From NCBI RefSeq assembly GCF_010500615.1, contig NZ_JAAGNX010000002.1, positions 858,990 to 922,989 on the forward strand: 64,000 nucleotides of DNA, read 5' to 3'. A model generated the notes under the pieces. The model worked only from the letters and a program-made list of their open reading frames with translations. It had not been told where the DNA came from and did not search any database. Within the stretch, counting starts at the first letter, position 1. Every line of letters begins with the position of its first letter. Shown one piece after another: positions 18,237 to 27,773 of the stretch. Origin of the DNA: Oceanipulchritudo coccoides. GTDB taxonomy: Bacteria > Verrucomicrobiota > Verrucomicrobiia > Opitutales > Oceanipulchritudinaceae. A program made the translations under genes and the position numbers.

Positions 18237-19322
18237 ATGAAGTCCATCGAAGAGCTGATCCAGGGCCATCTCCGTACGCTGGAAGCCTATACACCGGGAG
18301 TCCAACCAACAGGTAAAGGATGGATCAAGTTGAATACCAACGAGTTGCCTTTTTCTCCCCCGGATTCAGTCCAGCAGGCGATTCAAGAGGAGTTGGGCCT
18401 TCTGGCCCGATATCCGAATCCGCGGAGCGAGCAACTGCGTGAGGTCCTGGCCGATTTTCATGGATTTAAGCTAAACCAGGTTATCGTCGGGAATGGGTCC
18501 GATGACTTGTTGAATTTACTCGCCCGTTCCTTTGGCGGGGCTGGTCGCAAGACGCTTGAGACTTTCCCCAGCTACTCGCTCTACCCGGTCATCACGGCCA
18601 TTGCCGGCGGTACGATCCATTCGATCGAATTCAACGAAAACTTTGAATTACCGATTGAGGCACTTCTTTCAGCAGGTGCTGACTTATTGTTTTTAACTTG
18701 CCCGAACGCCCCGACGGGAATCCGGTTTCCTCAGTCCGACCTTAACAGGCTCGCCTCGGAGCATGAGGGAATCCTTGTGATTGATGAGGCTTATGCGGAG
18801 TTTTCCGGTGAATCGGCAATGAAGCTCGTTCATCAGCATGAAAATGTCGTCATCACGCGGACCTTCTCCAAGGCCTACGGATTGGCCGGATTACGGGTTG
18901 GTTATGCCATCGCTTCAGCGGCCGTTATTTCGGTCCTCGATCGCGTGCGAGACAGTTACAATGTGAATCGTCTCAGTCAGGCGGGAGCCGTTGCGGCCGT
19001 AAAATCCCGTGGGTTCTACGATGCCTGCATTCTTGAGATTTGTGAAACCCGTGAACGGGTACGTGAAACTTTGGCGGAATTGGGTTGGAAGATTTACCCG
19101 TCCAAGGCAAATTTCCTTTTTGGGGCACCGGTCAACTCTTCTGGCGCAGGTGGTCCGGAGATTGCCAGCTCTCTCTTCAAGCACCTTGAAGATCATCGGA
19201 TCCTTGTTCGTTACTTCCCCAAGCATCCATTGACAGCCTCATATTTACGCATCAGCATCGGCTCAAATTCTGAAATGGATCAATTTCTTGAAGAGGTCAG
19301 GACATGGACAAGAAGCGCATAG
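18237..19322 (+). CDS. hisC: histidinol-phosphate aminotransferase
   Basis: PLP enzyme that makes histidinol phosphate from imidazole acetol phosphate. The 361-residue product has the class I/II aminotransferase fold; the PLP lysine is Lys212 in [15 protein letters not shown], with CPNAPTG and DEAYAEF upstream. ATG 18237 ([12 protein letters not shown]) follows the hisD stop directly; an earlier frame-open ATG at 18153 would overlap hisD by 83 bases. It overlaps hisB by 19 bases. Confidence 0.95.
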   Translation: MKSIEELIQGHLRTLEAYTPGVQPTGKGWIKLNTNELPFSPPDSVQQAIQEELGLLARYPNPRSEQLREVLADFHGFKLNQVIVGNGSDDLLNLLARSFGGAGRKTLETFPSYSLYPVITAIAGGTIHSIEFNENFELPIEALLSAGADLLFLTCPNAPTGIRFPQSDLNRLASEHEGILVIDEAYAEFSGESAMKLVHQHENVVITRTFSKAYGLAGLRVGYAIASAAVISVLDRVRDSYNVNRLSQAGAVAAVKSRGFYDACILEICETRERVRETLAELGWKIYPSKANFLFGAPVNSSGAGGPEIASSLFKHLEDHRILVRYFPKHPLTASYLRISIGSNSEMDQFLEEVRTWTRSA

Positions 19323-19903
19323 CAAAACTAACCCGCGAAACCAAAGAGACAGCAATCAGCCTCAAGCTGAACCTTGATGGGTCTGGCAAAACGAAGATCA
19401 GCACGGGAATTCCCTTTTTCGACCACATGTTGGAATTGTTCGCCCACCATGGATTATTCGATCTTGAGTTGAGTGCCAAGGGCGACCTCAGCGTGGACTA
19501 CCACCATACTGTCGAAGATGTCGGTATCGTATTGGGTGAAGCTGTCCGCAAGGCCTCCGGGGACAAGAGCGGCATCCGTCGTTATGGGTTTTTCCTTCTT
19601 CCGATGGACGAGTGCCTGTGCCGCTTTGTGATGGATTTGGGCGGACGGGCCCATCTGGCATACAAGGTAAGTTCTGAACAAAGCTTTGTTCGGGATTTCA
19701 ATATCGTGCTGGTGCGGGAGTTTTTCCAGGCCTATGCCAATAGCGCTGCGGCCAATGTGCACATCGAGTTGCTCTACGGTGATGAACCGCACCATATTGC
19801 TGAGTCGATTTTCAAGGGCTTCGGCCGGACGCTTGCTGTTTGCGTTGAGCGGGATCCCAGGAGAGAAGGAATGGTTCCTTCGACCAAGGGCATGCTCGAA
19901 TAA
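19304..19903 (+). CDS. hisB: imidazoleglycerol-phosphate dehydratase
   Basis: Manganese enzyme of histidine synthesis, here monofunctional with no phosphatase domain. The 199-residue product has the characteristic histidine motifs [23 protein letters not shown] and [10 protein letters not shown] plus the DLGGRAHL segment. It overlaps the end of hisC by 19 bases, so expression is coupled. The stop lies inside an inverted repeat. Confidence 0.98.
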   Translation: MDKKRIAKLTRETKETAISLKLNLDGSGKTKISTGIPFFDHMLELFAHHGLFDLELSAKGDLSVDYHHTVEDVGIVLGEAVRKASGDKSGIRRYGFFLLPMDECLCRFVMDLGGRAHLAYKVSSEQSFVRDFNIVLVREFFQAYANSAAANVHIELLYGDEPHHIAESIFKGFGRTLAVCVERDPRREGMVPSTKGMLE

Positions 19904-19924
19904 GGCAAACGGCATCATGCCTTA
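19901..19924. repeat. inverted repeat at the hisB stop
   Basis: TAAGGCA (19901-19907) and TGCCTTA (19918-19924) form a perfect seven-base inverted repeat with a ten-base loop starting at the hisB stop codon. No T-run follows, so it is not a typical terminator. It may protect or process the his mRNA. Confidence 0.35.
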
Positions 19925-19962
19925 AGGCTTGCCCGCCGCTTCTCAATCCGCAAAGCTAAGGC

Positions 19963-20193
19963 ATGTTGCGCGGATTCGTCTATTCCCTTTGTGCTGTTTG
20001 TCTTTTCATGCTCGCGAGTATCGTCTGGATGACCATGCAAGCTCCCAGTGAGGATACGCTGTTCCTGATGAGTGGCTGGTTGCTCCTGATTTGTTTTTTT
20101 GCCGTCGGGCCCGTTTTCTTTGCCTTGGGTTATTGGCACAGCCTGCGCCTTCATCCGAAGGAGCCTCATTGGGATCCGGAAATCGGTGAATAA
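19963..20193 (+). CDS. small membrane protein between hisB and hisH
   Basis: Not recognised. The 76-residue product has two hydrophobic segments (about residues 5-25 and 35-57) and a polar C-terminus (HPKEPHWDPEIGE). It lies between hisB and hisH in the same direction with gaps of 59 and 48 bases, so it is probably cotranscribed, but nothing links it chemically to histidine synthesis. Confidence 0.55.
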   Translation: MLRGFVYSLCAVCLFMLASIVWMTMQAPSEDTLFLMSGWLLLICFFAVGPVFFALGYWHSLRLHPKEPHWDPEIGE

Positions 20194-20241
20194 CCAAGAA
20201 GGCTTGCCCTTCAATATGCCCCGATCACAGTATGCTGCAAT

Positions 20242-20910
20242 ATGATGATGGATGCCGGAGAGGGCCCAGTTGTGGCTATTTTGGATTATGGAATGGGCAA
20301 TTTGCGCAGTGTGCACCGGGCATTTCTGGCCGTGGGTGCGAAAGCCCGAATTGTTGAGCAGCCCTCCGAAGCAGAGAGGGCCGATGCCCTGGTTTTTCCG
20401 GGACAAGGTGCGATCGTCGATACAATGCGTCTTCTCAAGGAAAGGGGATGGGATCGCTTCATTTGCGACTGGATCCGGCAGGATCGTCCTTTTTTCGGGA
20501 TTTGTCTGGGTCTTCAGGCGCTTTTTGACTTCTCGGAGGAGGGAAACACCAAAGGACTGGGCGTTTTCCCCGGTGTAGTAAAGCGGTTCTCCTTTCCCCT
20601 TGAGTCTGGTCTCAAAATTCCCCACATGGGCTGGAATTCGGTCCGATTCAGAAGTTTGGAAGGGACTCTCCAGAAAGGGCTCTCATTGGATACGGACCAG
20701 TATTATTTTGTTCACAGCTACTATGTGGTCCCGGAATCCAAGGAATTAATCTGGTCCACAACTGACTACGGGGACTTGTCCTTCTGCAGTGCAATCCGGC
20801 GTGGTAATCTCATCGCCACCCAGTTTCATCCGGAGAAATCGCAGTCAAGGGGCCTTCAGCTCTACCGGAACTTCGTAAATTCAGTCTCTGAACCGGATTC
20901 TCCGCTCTAA
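20242..20910 (+). CDS. hisH: imidazole glycerol phosphate synthase, glutamine amidotransferase subunit
   Basis: Supplies ammonia to HisF for ring closure in histidine synthesis. The 222-residue product is a class I glutamine amidotransferase with the nucleophile Cys88 in FFGICLGLQ and the His/Glu pair in TQFHPEKS. The oxyanion strand reads PGQGA where most HisH proteins have PGVGAF. Three ATG codons run in tandem at the start. hisF and hisA are not in the window. Confidence 0.96.
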   Translation: MMMDAGEGPVVAILDYGMGNLRSVHRAFLAVGAKARIVEQPSEAERADALVFPGQGAIVDTMRLLKERGWDRFICDWIRQDRPFFGICLGLQALFDFSEEGNTKGLGVFPGVVKRFSFPLESGLKIPHMGWNSVRFRSLEGTLQKGLSLDTDQYYFVHSYYVVPESKELIWSTTDYGDLSFCSAIRRGNLIATQFHPEKSQSRGLQLYRNFVNSVSEPDSPL

Positions 20911-20914
20911 ACGG

Positions 20915-20934
20915 TTTTTGGCTGTTGCCAAAAA
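20915..20934. repeat. perfect inverted repeat between hisH and gltA
   Basis: TTTTTGGC and GCCAAAAA form an eight-base perfect stem with a TGTT loop, four bases after the hisH stop. The T-run is on the 5' side, so it does not look like a plus-strand terminator. It lies about 20 bases upstream of the gltA start and could be a protein-binding site. Confidence 0.4.
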
Positions 20935-20955
20935 GTCGAAAACTCATCACCAATA

Positions 20956-22257
20956 TTGGATATGAGTAACGAACCAGTGGCAAAAGTCATCATTGATGGA
21001 AAAGAGCATCCGTACCCTGTCATGGTAGGGACTGAGGATGAAAAGGCGATAGATCTCAGGAAGCTTCGGAAAGAGACAGGCTACATCACATTTGATGAGG
21101 GGTACGGGAATACAGGCTCCTGCAAAAGTAATATTACCTTCATCGACGGAGAAAAAGGGATTCTTCGCTACCGGGGAATTCCCATTGAGCAGCTTGCTGA
21201 GCAGTCCACCTTCCTCTGCAGTGCCTATCTGATCATTTACGGCGAATTGCCGACAGAGACTCAGCTAAACGCCTTTCGCAGCAAGGTGGCTGGAGCAGCC
21301 CGGCTTCACGAGAATTTCCGTCACCACTTTGAGGGCTTCCCGTCCAAGGCCCATCCCATGGCTGTGCTGAGCTCGATGTTGAATTCGCTCGGATGCTACT
21401 ATCCGGAAATGTCCAGTAACAACCGGGAACAGGATCTGGAGCTCTTTGACGACGCGGCTGCTCTTCTGATTTCGAAGGTCCGGACGATTGCCGCCATGAC
21501 CTACCGGATGTCTCTCGGGCTTCCCTTTAATTTCCCGCGCAAGGATATGCGTTATGTGGAGAATTTCCTGCACATGATGTTCACTGAGCCTTATGATGAG
21601 TACGAGGTCTCACAGGAAGTGGCAGATGCCCTTGACCTTTTCCTGCTTCTTCACGCGGACCATGAGCAGAATTGCTCCACCTCGACCGTTCGGATGGTCG
21701 CCAGTGGTGGCGCTAACTTGTTCGCCTCGGTCTCGGCCGGCGTAGGTGCACTTTGGGGGCCGTTGCATGGCGGAGCCAACTCGGCTGTAGTTCGCATGCT
21801 CGAGGAAATCCATGCCAGTGGCGACGACGGGAGCCGGTTTATCATGGCCGCCAAGAATGGGAAAGCGCGGCTGATGGGGTTTGGTCACCGCGTCTACAAG
21901 AACTACGACCCGCGAGCCAAGATTTTCGGGGAGGCGGCTGAACGTGTCCTCAAGGCCCTTGGGCGGGAAGATCCATTACTCGACATTGCTCACCATCTCG
22001 AGCAGGCCGCTCTCAAGGACGATTATTTCATTGAGCGTAAACTCTATCCCAATGTGGATTTCTACAGTGGCATCGTCCTCAAGGCGATTGGTATCCCGGT
22101 GGAAATGTTCACCGTCATGTTTGCCATTGGGCGCATGCCGGGATGGATCGCCAACTGGAAGGAAATTGCGGAAACTTCAAACAAGATTCATCGTCCCCGC
22201 CAGATTTATACCGGCTACACAAAGCGCGATTACGTTCCAATGGCCGATCGCGGTTAG
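20956..22257 (+). CDS. gltA: citrate synthase
   Basis: Condenses oxaloacetate and acetyl-CoA into citrate at the entry of the TCA cycle. The 433-residue product is a type II (Gram-negative hexameric type) enzyme, with the N-terminal beta region ([19 protein letters not shown]), the histidine motif [15 protein letters not shown] and the catalytic aspartate in [12 protein letters not shown] 20962 is an alternative start. Convergent with the next gene. Confidence 0.97.
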   Translation: MDMSNEPVAKVIIDGKEHPYPVMVGTEDEKAIDLRKLRKETGYITFDEGYGNTGSCKSNITFIDGEKGILRYRGIPIEQLAEQSTFLCSAYLIIYGELPTETQLNAFRSKVAGAARLHENFRHHFEGFPSKAHPMAVLSSMLNSLGCYYPEMSSNNREQDLELFDDAAALLISKVRTIAAMTYRMSLGLPFNFPRKDMRYVENFLHMMFTEPYDEYEVSQEVADALDLFLLLHADHEQNCSTSTVRMVASGGANLFASVSAGVGALWGPLHGGANSAVVRMLEEIHASGDDGSRFIMAAKNGKARLMGFGHRVYKNYDPRAKIFGEAAERVLKALGREDPLLDIAHHLEQAALKDDYFIERKLYPNVDFYSGIVLKAIGIPVEMFTVMFAIGRMPGWIANWKEIAETSNKIHRPRQIYTGYTKRDYVPMADRG

Positions 22258-22266
22258 CCTGCTGAT

Positions 22267-23004
22267 TCAATCCTCGTTTTTTTTCTCTTCTTCACGCAAG
22301 TGCGGGGAGAGAGCTTCCTCGAAGCCCAAGCCGGCGTGTTTCTTGATGCCGTGGGCCACCATGTACAGGATGCCGAATAAAAACAATGTACTGGGAAGCG
22401 CAATGACGACAAATGACCATCCGGTCATGGCGCCCACTTCCGCATTAAACTGAGCCGCATCGATTGTGGGTTCGGTCTGGATGAAGTGGCTTGCGAGAAA
22501 AAAATTCAGGATCGCACTGATAAAAAAGGAAATGGAGAGGAGCAGGGTTGCACGGGAAAGTAGCTTTTCCATCGCTTCTTCACGGCCTCTTTCCTTGAGC
22601 GCTGTTTGGATGTGATCCACATCAAAGAGCTCCTTTGAAAAGACGAGAAGCCGGATCAACGGGTAGCGGGTGAAGAGCGAGCCAATGACGGCAAGTCCGA
22701 TTATGGCGGGGATTGCGGTTTCCTTTATGATGAACCAGAATCTGGGAAGCTGCATCAGCCCGACGCCTCCGGTCAGGAGAATACTGACAAATCCAAGGAT
22801 GGAGATGAAGTTTGGCCGTTTTCTCCTCTGGAAATCCCAGAGGAAGTAGCTCACTGGAAAGGCGAGCGCAAGAACCAGGACGGAGGCCGGGCTCGATATG
22901 AGCCGATCCCCCTGCGTTAGTAGAATAACGGGGATCAGAATGTTGAAGAGCAAGCTGTGAAAGCTGTTCTCACGTTTCTTAATTTCAGGCTTTTCGCTTC
23001 CCAT
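22267..23004 (-). CDS. VC0807-like integral membrane protein
   Basis: Resembles the VC0807 family of uncharacterised membrane proteins. The 245-residue product from the ATG at 23004 has about six hydrophobic segments, with the recognisable stretch FISILGFVSILLTGGVGLM and the polar loop IKETAIPAIIGLAVIGSLFT. An open upstream frame to 23088 would overlap the divergent coaB gene. Function unknown; the family assignment is from memory of conserved segments. Confidence 0.65.
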   Translation of the reverse strand: MGSEKPEIKKRENSFHSLLFNILIPVILLTQGDRLISSPASVLVLALAFPVSYFLWDFQRRKRPNFISILGFVSILLTGGVGLMQLPRFWFIIKETAIPAIIGLAVIGSLFTRYPLIRLLVFSKELFDVDHIQTALKERGREEAMEKLLSRATLLLSISFFISAILNFFLASHFIQTEPTIDAAQFNAEVGAMTGWSFVVIALPSTLFLFGILYMVAHGIKKHAGLGFEEALSPHLREEEKKNED

Positions 23005-23034
23005 AGGCGGATTCGGATGGTTTAAGATTTGATC

Positions 23035-23736
23035 ATGAACGCAAGCCCCATCCGCTGTCTCGTTTCGGCCGGACCGACCCGGGAGCATTTTGATCCTGTG
23101 AGGTTCCTCAGCAATCCCTCCAGCGGCAAAATGGGGTACGCCCTTGCAAGTGCTGCTTCAAAGCGTGGCTGGCATGTGGATCTGGTCAGTGGCCCAGTCA
23201 GTCTTCCTGTTCCTGAGGGAGTCGAACTGACACGGGTGGTCACTGGTCAGGAAATGTACAATGCTGTCAGTGAGCGTTTTGATGCATGTGATATCCTCAT
23301 CATGACGGCCGCCATTATGGACTACCGCCCCAAGTCCATCGCTGATCACAAGATCAAGAAATTCGAGCTGGAAATGCTCATAGAAATGGAACCGGTCATT
23401 GATGTTCTGGCGACTGTTGCGAGGCGGAAGATAAATCAGTTGATAGTTGGGTTTGCTGCTGAAACAGATCATCTTGAGGAATATGCCACCAAGAAACTTG
23501 AGAACAAAAAGGCTGATTTTGTCGTGGCGAATCTGATTGGAGGGCCGGCCGGCGCATTTGAAAAGGATTCGAACAAGGTTCTTGTCCTACGAAAAAACGG
23601 ACAGACCATCGCTCTCGGCCCGTTAACCAAAGTGGCTCTTGCCGGAGAACTTTTGGATTTGTTTGAGCCGGAGCTGATACGAAAGGTGGCGTCTAAATCT
23701 GCTGATCCAGGGGGAACAAATGCAGAAGCGTCATGA
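23035..23736 (+). CDS. coaB: stand-alone phosphopantothenate-cysteine ligase domain (CoaB)
   Basis: Condenses 4'-phosphopantothenate with cysteine using a nucleotide triphosphate, in CoA synthesis. The 233-residue product matches only the C-terminal half of the usual CoaBC fusion. It has the nucleotide-binding segment [13 protein letters not shown], the block [12 protein letters not shown], where the catalytic Asn of AAVADYRP-type motifs is replaced by Met-Asp context, and [11 protein letters not shown]. coaC must be elsewhere. It overlaps the next gene by 17 bases. Confidence 0.88.
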   Translation: MNASPIRCLVSAGPTREHFDPVRFLSNPSSGKMGYALASAASKRGWHVDLVSGPVSLPVPEGVELTRVVTGQEMYNAVSERFDACDILIMTAAIMDYRPKSIADHKIKKFELEMLIEMEPVIDVLATVARRKINQLIVGFAAETDHLEEYATKKLENKKADFVVANLIGGPAGAFEKDSNKVLVLRKNGQTIALGPLTKVALAGELLDLFEPELIRKVASKSADPGGTNAEAS

Positions 23737-24898
23737 TCCATTGGACAGTCTTGTCGAGCGGGTGGATGAATTGGATGCCGCCAGTCGGGTCAATTTGATT
23801 TCGCGTCTTGCCCGTGAACGGCAGCTCATGAACACGGTTATTTCCACGCTGCGGGAGGGGGTTATCGTTCTCGAGCCCTCTGGGAAAATAGAATATGCCA
23901 ACCCCTCTGCATGTGACATGCTGGGATTAAACGATCGCGACTTGAGCGAGATCACCCTGTGGCGCGCAGTCCCGGACCTGGCCCGGACCCTGAATCTCTC
24001 CCGCAAAGGCTTTCTCAAGGAAGATGCAAGCGTTTCCCGGGAACTGGAGTTGAGCTATCCCGAGAGGCGTATCGTGAGGCTTTACCTGGTTCCAATTGAG
24101 GAAACGGTTCAAGATGTGCAGATTGCCCGTTATGCCGTCATCCTTTCAGATATCACGAAGGAACACGTAAAAACCCGGCAGGAAATTGAAAATGAACGGG
24201 TTAAATCCATTCTGGAGTTATCGGCAGGGGTGGCTCACGAATTGGGAAATCCCTTGAATTCCCTCAATATCCATCTCCAGGTTATGCAGCGGAAATTAGA
24301 CCGGATGAAGGGTTCCCATGATGTTGAGAAGCTGGAGAAATCACTGGCTATTTGCAGCGGTGAAGTGGAGCGGCTGGACAGCATCATCACTCACTTTCTT
24401 GAGGCGGTCCGGCCGCGTGAACCCCAGTTGCATGATCTCGATTTGATTTCCCCCCTTGAGGAATCAATTGAATTTCTGGGACCGGAACTGGAGGGAGCCG
24501 GCATTCGTGTTGATATCGAATTGGCGAGCAGTCTGCCGGTTGTTCAGGGAGACAGGGACCAGATCAAACAAGTGTTTTTCAATCTGATCAAGAATGCCCG
24601 GCAGGCCATGCAGGAAGGCGGAATTATCAGGATCCGGGCATCCAGTGATGATGAGTTTGTCTATGTCCAGATTGGCGATACGGGAGAGGGTATCTCCCAG
24701 GAGAATCTTTCAAAAGTCTTCCAGCCCTACTACACGACAAAGAAAGAAGGGCACGGCTTGGGCATGATGATTGTCGAGCGGATCATGCGCGACCATGGCG
24801 GGCAGATCGGGCTGGACAGCCGCGCATCCGTGGGAACCCTGGTGACACTTCAATTTCCGCAAAAGCACCGCAGAATCCGGTTGCTCAAGGACAGCTAG
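23720..24898 (+). CDS. PAS domain sensor histidine kinase, orphan
   Basis: Cytoplasmic two-component kinase resembling NtrB. The 392-residue product has no membrane segment. Order: N-terminal coiled region (1-40), PAS domain (about 40-150), dimerisation domain with the phospho-accepting His173 in [13 protein letters not shown], and a HATPase domain with N box [20 protein letters not shown] and GHGLGMMIV. No response regulator lies next to it. It overlaps coaB, so the two are cotranscribed. Confidence 0.93.
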   Translation: MQKRHDPLDSLVERVDELDAASRVNLISRLARERQLMNTVISTLREGVIVLEPSGKIEYANPSACDMLGLNDRDLSEITLWRAVPDLARTLNLSRKGFLKEDASVSRELELSYPERRIVRLYLVPIEETVQDVQIARYAVILSDITKEHVKTRQEIENERVKSILELSAGVAHELGNPLNSLNIHLQVMQRKLDRMKGSHDVEKLEKSLAICSGEVERLDSIITHFLEAVRPREPQLHDLDLISPLEESIEFLGPELEGAGIRVDIELASSLPVVQGDRDQIKQVFFNLIKNARQAMQEGGIIRIRASSDDEFVYVQIGDTGEGISQENLSKVFQPYYTTKKEGHGLGMMIVERIMRDHGGQIGLDSRASVGTLVTLQFPQKHRRIRLLKDS

Positions 24899-24900
24899 CA

Positions 24901-24927
24901 GGCTCCGCAAATGGAGTCCTTTCTTTC
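24901..24927 (+). terminator. possible terminator after the histidine kinase
   Basis: GGCTCC, loop GCAAAT, then GGAG-T-CC makes a six-pair stem with one bulge, followed by TTTCTTTCCC. It lies three bases after the kinase stop and before a convergent gene. Confidence 0.4.
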
Positions 24928-24947
24928 CCAAGGCTTCCAGAGGGACC

Positions 24948-26426
24948 TCAACCCTGCATGGACCCGGTTTCGAGGAATCGCTGGTGCATGTTGAAGGCCC
25001 GGTTCAGCGACTGTGGCGTATGGCCACCGATCACGTCCTTCAAATGTAGATTGAGTTCCTCGCGATAATCCGGATGGGAACAATTCCCGACAATTTCCCG
25101 GGCGCGTTCAAGTGGATCCTTGCCCCGGAGATCAGCGATGCCTTGCTCGGTCACAACGACCTGGACTGAGTGTTCACTGTGGTCAAGGTGGCTGCAGAGA
25201 GGAACGATCGGGCTGATCTTGCCTCCCTTGGCAACACTGGGACACGTGAAGATTGAGATGTAGGCATTGCGGGTGAAGTCGCCACTACCGCCAATACCGT
25301 TCATCATGTTGCTCCCCATGATGTGTGTGGAATTCACATTGCCAAAGATGTCGACCTCGATGGCTGTATTGATGGAAACAATCCCCAATCGCCGGACCAC
25401 TTCAGGATTATTGGTGATTTCCTGCGGACGGAGGACCATTCGCCGGCGGAAGAAGTCGAGATTGGAATAAATCTTGTCCAGAATGGCCGGATTCACAGTC
25501 AATGAAGTGCCACTGGCAAACTGCAGTCGTTCATTCTCCATGAGGGAAATGACACTGTCCTGAATCACTTCCGAATACATTTCAAAGGCTGGAATCTCAG
25601 GGTGCACTCCCATTGCTCCAAGGACCGCGTTGGCGATGTTTCCAACACCACTCTGGATGGGTAGAAAGGATTTGGGAATGCGACCGCTTCGGATTTCCGC
25701 GGCAAGGAAATCCGCCACGTTCTCACCAATTTTGTTGGTCACCGCATCAGGATCCTTGAAAGTGCCCACTTCGTCCTCCTCATCGGAAAAGACAATTCCT
25801 GCTATGCGTGAGGGGTCGACACGTACCACGGCCTCACCGCACCTCTGGTGAGTGGAGTAGATTGGAATTTCACGGCGGTGGGGCGGATCCTCCGGTTCAT
25901 AGATGTCATGGAACCCGTAAAGCTCAGTCGGGTGGTGGCTGTTGATCTCAAGAATGATCTTGTCCGCCTGATGAAGGAACGTATTGGCGGCGCCAACGCT
26001 CGTTGTCAGGGTAATTTGCCCATCGGGAGTCACCTCCGCCGCCTCGACGACCGCGGCGTGGATCTTGCCCAGAAAACCGTATCTCACCCACTGTTGCAGG
26101 AGAGACAAGTGCATGTCGAAAAAATGGGTCTTTCCAGAGTTGATGGCTTTCCGCATCGAGACATTGGACTGGTAGGGGGTGCGCCAGGCCACGGCCTCCG
26201 CATCTGCCAAAGAACCGTCGAGGGAATCTCCAGTCGAAGCCCCAGTGACAACACCAATCCGGAATGGGCGGCCTGCGGCATGCTCTTCCTTGGCCCGCTC
26301 CGCCAATGCACGGGGGATGACTTTAGCGGCCCCAGCTGGAGTAAATCCGCTGAATCCAATTGTTTGTCCGTCTTTAATGAGGGATGCTGCTTCTTGGGCA
26401 GTCAGTTCCGGGAATGGCAATGACAT
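24948..26426 (-). CDS. acetyl-CoA hydrolase/transferase (succinyl-CoA:acetate CoA-transferase type)
   Basis: Moves CoA between succinyl-CoA and acetate or hydrolyses acetyl-CoA. The 492-residue product is of the Cat1/AarC/ACH1 class. The CoA-accepting glutamate is Glu286 in EMYSEVIQDS, with the oxyanion segment SGVGNIANAV and the late block GIGGSGDFTRNAY. It could bypass succinyl-CoA synthetase as AarC does in Acetobacter, using the nearby citrate synthase product; that link is inference. CDS start is fixed by ATG at 26424-26426. Confidence 0.9.
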   Translation of the reverse strand: MSLPFPELTAQEAASLIKDGQTIGFSGFTPAGAAKVIPRALAERAKEEHAAGRPFRIGVVTGASTGDSLDGSLADAEAVAWRTPYQSNVSMRKAINSGKTHFFDMHLSLLQQWVRYGFLGKIHAAVVEAAEVTPDGQITLTTSVGAANTFLHQADKIILEINSHHPTELYGFHDIYEPEDPPHRREIPIYSTHQRCGEAVVRVDPSRIAGIVFSDEEDEVGTFKDPDAVTNKIGENVADFLAAEIRSGRIPKSFLPIQSGVGNIANAVLGAMGVHPEIPAFEMYSEVIQDSVISLMENERLQFASGTSLTVNPAILDKIYSNLDFFRRRMVLRPQEITNNPEVVRRLGIVSINTAIEVDIFGNVNSTHIMGSNMMNGIGGSGDFTRNAYISIFTCPSVAKGGKISPIVPLCSHLDHSEHSVQVVVTEQGIADLRGKDPLERAREIVGNCSHPDYREELNLHLKDVIGGHTPQSLNRAFNMHQRFLETGSMQG

Positions 26427-26500
26427 TTCTATTAGATATGCTTAATGGTTAGGATACTGCTATTAGGGAAATTTAAATTAATGTGGCAAGCCCTTCTGGA

Positions 26501-26535
26501 GAAAAAGAAGCGACACCTGATTTCTCAAGTGTCGC
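26501..26535 (-). terminator. terminator of the FKBP gene
   Basis: Read on the minus strand, GCGACACTTGA and TCAGGTGTCGC pair with one mismatch around a four-base loop, followed by TTCTTTTTCTCC. It lies 32 bases past the FKBP stop. Confidence 0.8.
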
Positions 26536-26566
26536 TGATGTTAAATTAGTCTGCCCTGTGAGGGGA

Positions 26567-27472
26567 TTAGTCCTTCGTTGGAATTTCCTTTGGGGGACTC
26601 GTCGGAGGAACATTGCTTGGCGGTGGGCCTGGCGGAGGTCCCGGCGGAGGGCCTGGAGGAGGTCCGCTCGGCGGTTTCATATTGGGGGGAAGCGGGGGAG
26701 GGGACCCGAGGCCTTTCGGCGGAGTCGGGGCTTCCATGATCTCAAGCAGCTCCACGTCAAAAATGAGGGCATCACCAGGCTCGATAAGACGGCCAGGCTG
26801 TGACGGGCGATCGCCATAACCAAGCTCGGAAGGAATATAGAGCTTAATCTTTCCACCCTTCTTGAGGAGTTGGAGACCTTCCGAGAAACCAGGAACGACA
26901 CGATTCACCATGAATTCCGCATTTTCATTTGCATCAAATTCACGACCATCGATGAGGACACCGCGGTAGTTGACTTTGACGCGATCGGTTTCCTTCGGGG
27001 CTTCACCTTCACCTGCCTCAATCAGCTCATAATACAAGCCGCTTTCGGTCTTCAGTATGCCTTCCTTTTCATCCAGGGAAGCAAAAAAGGCAGCTGCCTC
27101 AGCTTTGTTTTCCTCAGCAACCAACTTGGCGCGCTCTTGTTCCGCTTGCTGGAACTCCTGCATTTTGGCCATGTAGATTTGCTGGGCTTGGGCAATCGCT
27201 TCCTTAAAGCCTTCCGGTTCAGTCTCTCCATTGGCGGCGAGGCGCATCCCATCGAAGATCTGTTCCATTTCTTCGTCCGAGAACCCGATGTTCAGTCGGA
27301 GTTGGGAGGCCATTGCGTATCCCATGGACTTGAATGCTGCAGAGGTGTCAACAGGTGCCGGTGCCGGAGCTGGGGCAACTGCTTCCTCAGCAGAAACAGG
27401 AGTCCATGCGACTAGGGAGACTACCGAAATCGCCAGGAGCGAAGTGGGTCGCATATACGATTTTTTCATCAT
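26567..27472 (-). CDS. secreted FKBP-type peptidyl-prolyl isomerase with Gly-Pro tail
   Basis: Periplasmic proline isomerase or chaperone. From the tandem ATGs at 27467-27472 the product of about 300 residues has a signal peptide (MKKSYMRPTSLLAISVVSLV, cleavage near VSA-EE), an N-terminal FkpA/Mip-like dimerisation helix region, a FKBP domain (LKTESGLYYELI to FDVELLEIM) and a C-terminal tail of four GPPP repeats. FKBP active-site segments such as VPGFSEGLQLLKKGGKI and PSELGYGDR are intact. An open frame upstream to 27556 runs through a terminator and is rejected. Confidence 0.9.
   Translation of the reverse strand: MMKKSYMRPTSLLAISVVSLVAWTPVSAEEAVAPAPAPAPVDTSAAFKSMGYAMASQLRLNIGFSDEEMEQIFDGMRLAANGETEPEGFKEAIAQAQQIYMAKMQEFQQAEQERAKLVAEENKAEAAAFFASLDEKEGILKTESGLYYELIEAGEGEAPKETDRVKVNYRGVLIDGREFDANENAEFMVNRVVPGFSEGLQLLKKGGKIKLYIPSELGYGDRPSQPGRLIEPGDALIFDVELLEIMEAPTPPKGLGSPPPLPPNMKPPSGPPPGPPPGPPPGPPPSNVPPTSPPKEIPTKD
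26618..26665 (-). repeat. four 12-bp tandem repeats coding GPPP
   Basis: Four adjacent 12-base units, each coding Gly-Pro-Pro-Pro, make up the end of the FKBP gene. The units differ at third codon positions, so the repeat is old rather than a recent slippage. The polyproline tail should be extended and could bind an SH3-like or envelope partner. Confidence 0.8.
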
Positions 27473-27540
27473 AGAAGAAAAAGAGATATCGCTCCTTTTC
27501 GCGGGGTCAATTCCTGATTCAAAATCGATGCAGATTAAAG

Positions 27541-27571
27541 AAAAGCCACCCCCCAATGGGAGGTGGCTTTT
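27541..27571 (-). terminator. strong hairpin between the FKBP gene and the sigma operon
   Basis: AAAAGCCACC pairs with GGTGGCTTTT, with an inner CCC/GGG helix and AAT loop. On the minus strand the tail reads TTTTCTTTAATC, so it would end transcripts coming from the sigma factor operon about 200 bases upstream. The plus-strand tail has only four T, so bidirectional action is weaker. Confidence 0.65.
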
Positions 27572-27773
27572 GGGCGTGATGCTGTTAAATCATGCCCTAT
27601 CTCTGTCGCTGTCTTAACTCAGGATCCTTTCGGACCCATTGGCCTATCGCTTGCCAAAATTTCTGTGCATAGAATGCCCAAAATTTAGCATTTCGAGCAA
27701 GGGGAAAGCACTTGTTTTTAATACTTTTTTTACAAGATCACAAGATTTGTAAAAAAACTTAACCCATTGTAAT
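27572..27773. other. non-coding gap with clustered repeats
   Basis: The gap of about 300 bases between the FKBP start and the 203-residue gene holds no credible gene. It contains the terminator hairpin, a second hairpin (GGGCGTGAT with ATCATGCCC, 27573-27597), two copies of CCAAAATTT 24 bases apart (27654 and 27678), and an A/T inverted repeat at 27725. A small RNA or a long 3' untranslated region of the sigma operon is possible. Confidence 0.5.
27725..27757. repeat. A/T inverted repeat after the 203-residue gene
   Basis: TTTTTTTACAA and TTGTAAAAAAA form a perfect 11-base inverted repeat around an 11-base centre. The centre contains part of a direct repeat ACAAGAT-C-ACAAGAT. It starts 17 bases past the minus-strand stop at 27774. 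The T-run is on the wrong side for a minus-strand terminator. Confidence 0.55.

Noticed and set aside
25848-26423. 191-residue plus-strand frame opposite the CoA-transferase gene
   Set aside because: It has no recognisable motif and overlaps a well-conserved gene on the other strand, so it is treated as a shadow.
27473-27556. 28-residue N-terminal extension of the FKBP gene
   Set aside because: The extension runs through a terminator-type hairpin, and the tandem ATG at 27467-27472 starts a clear signal peptide.
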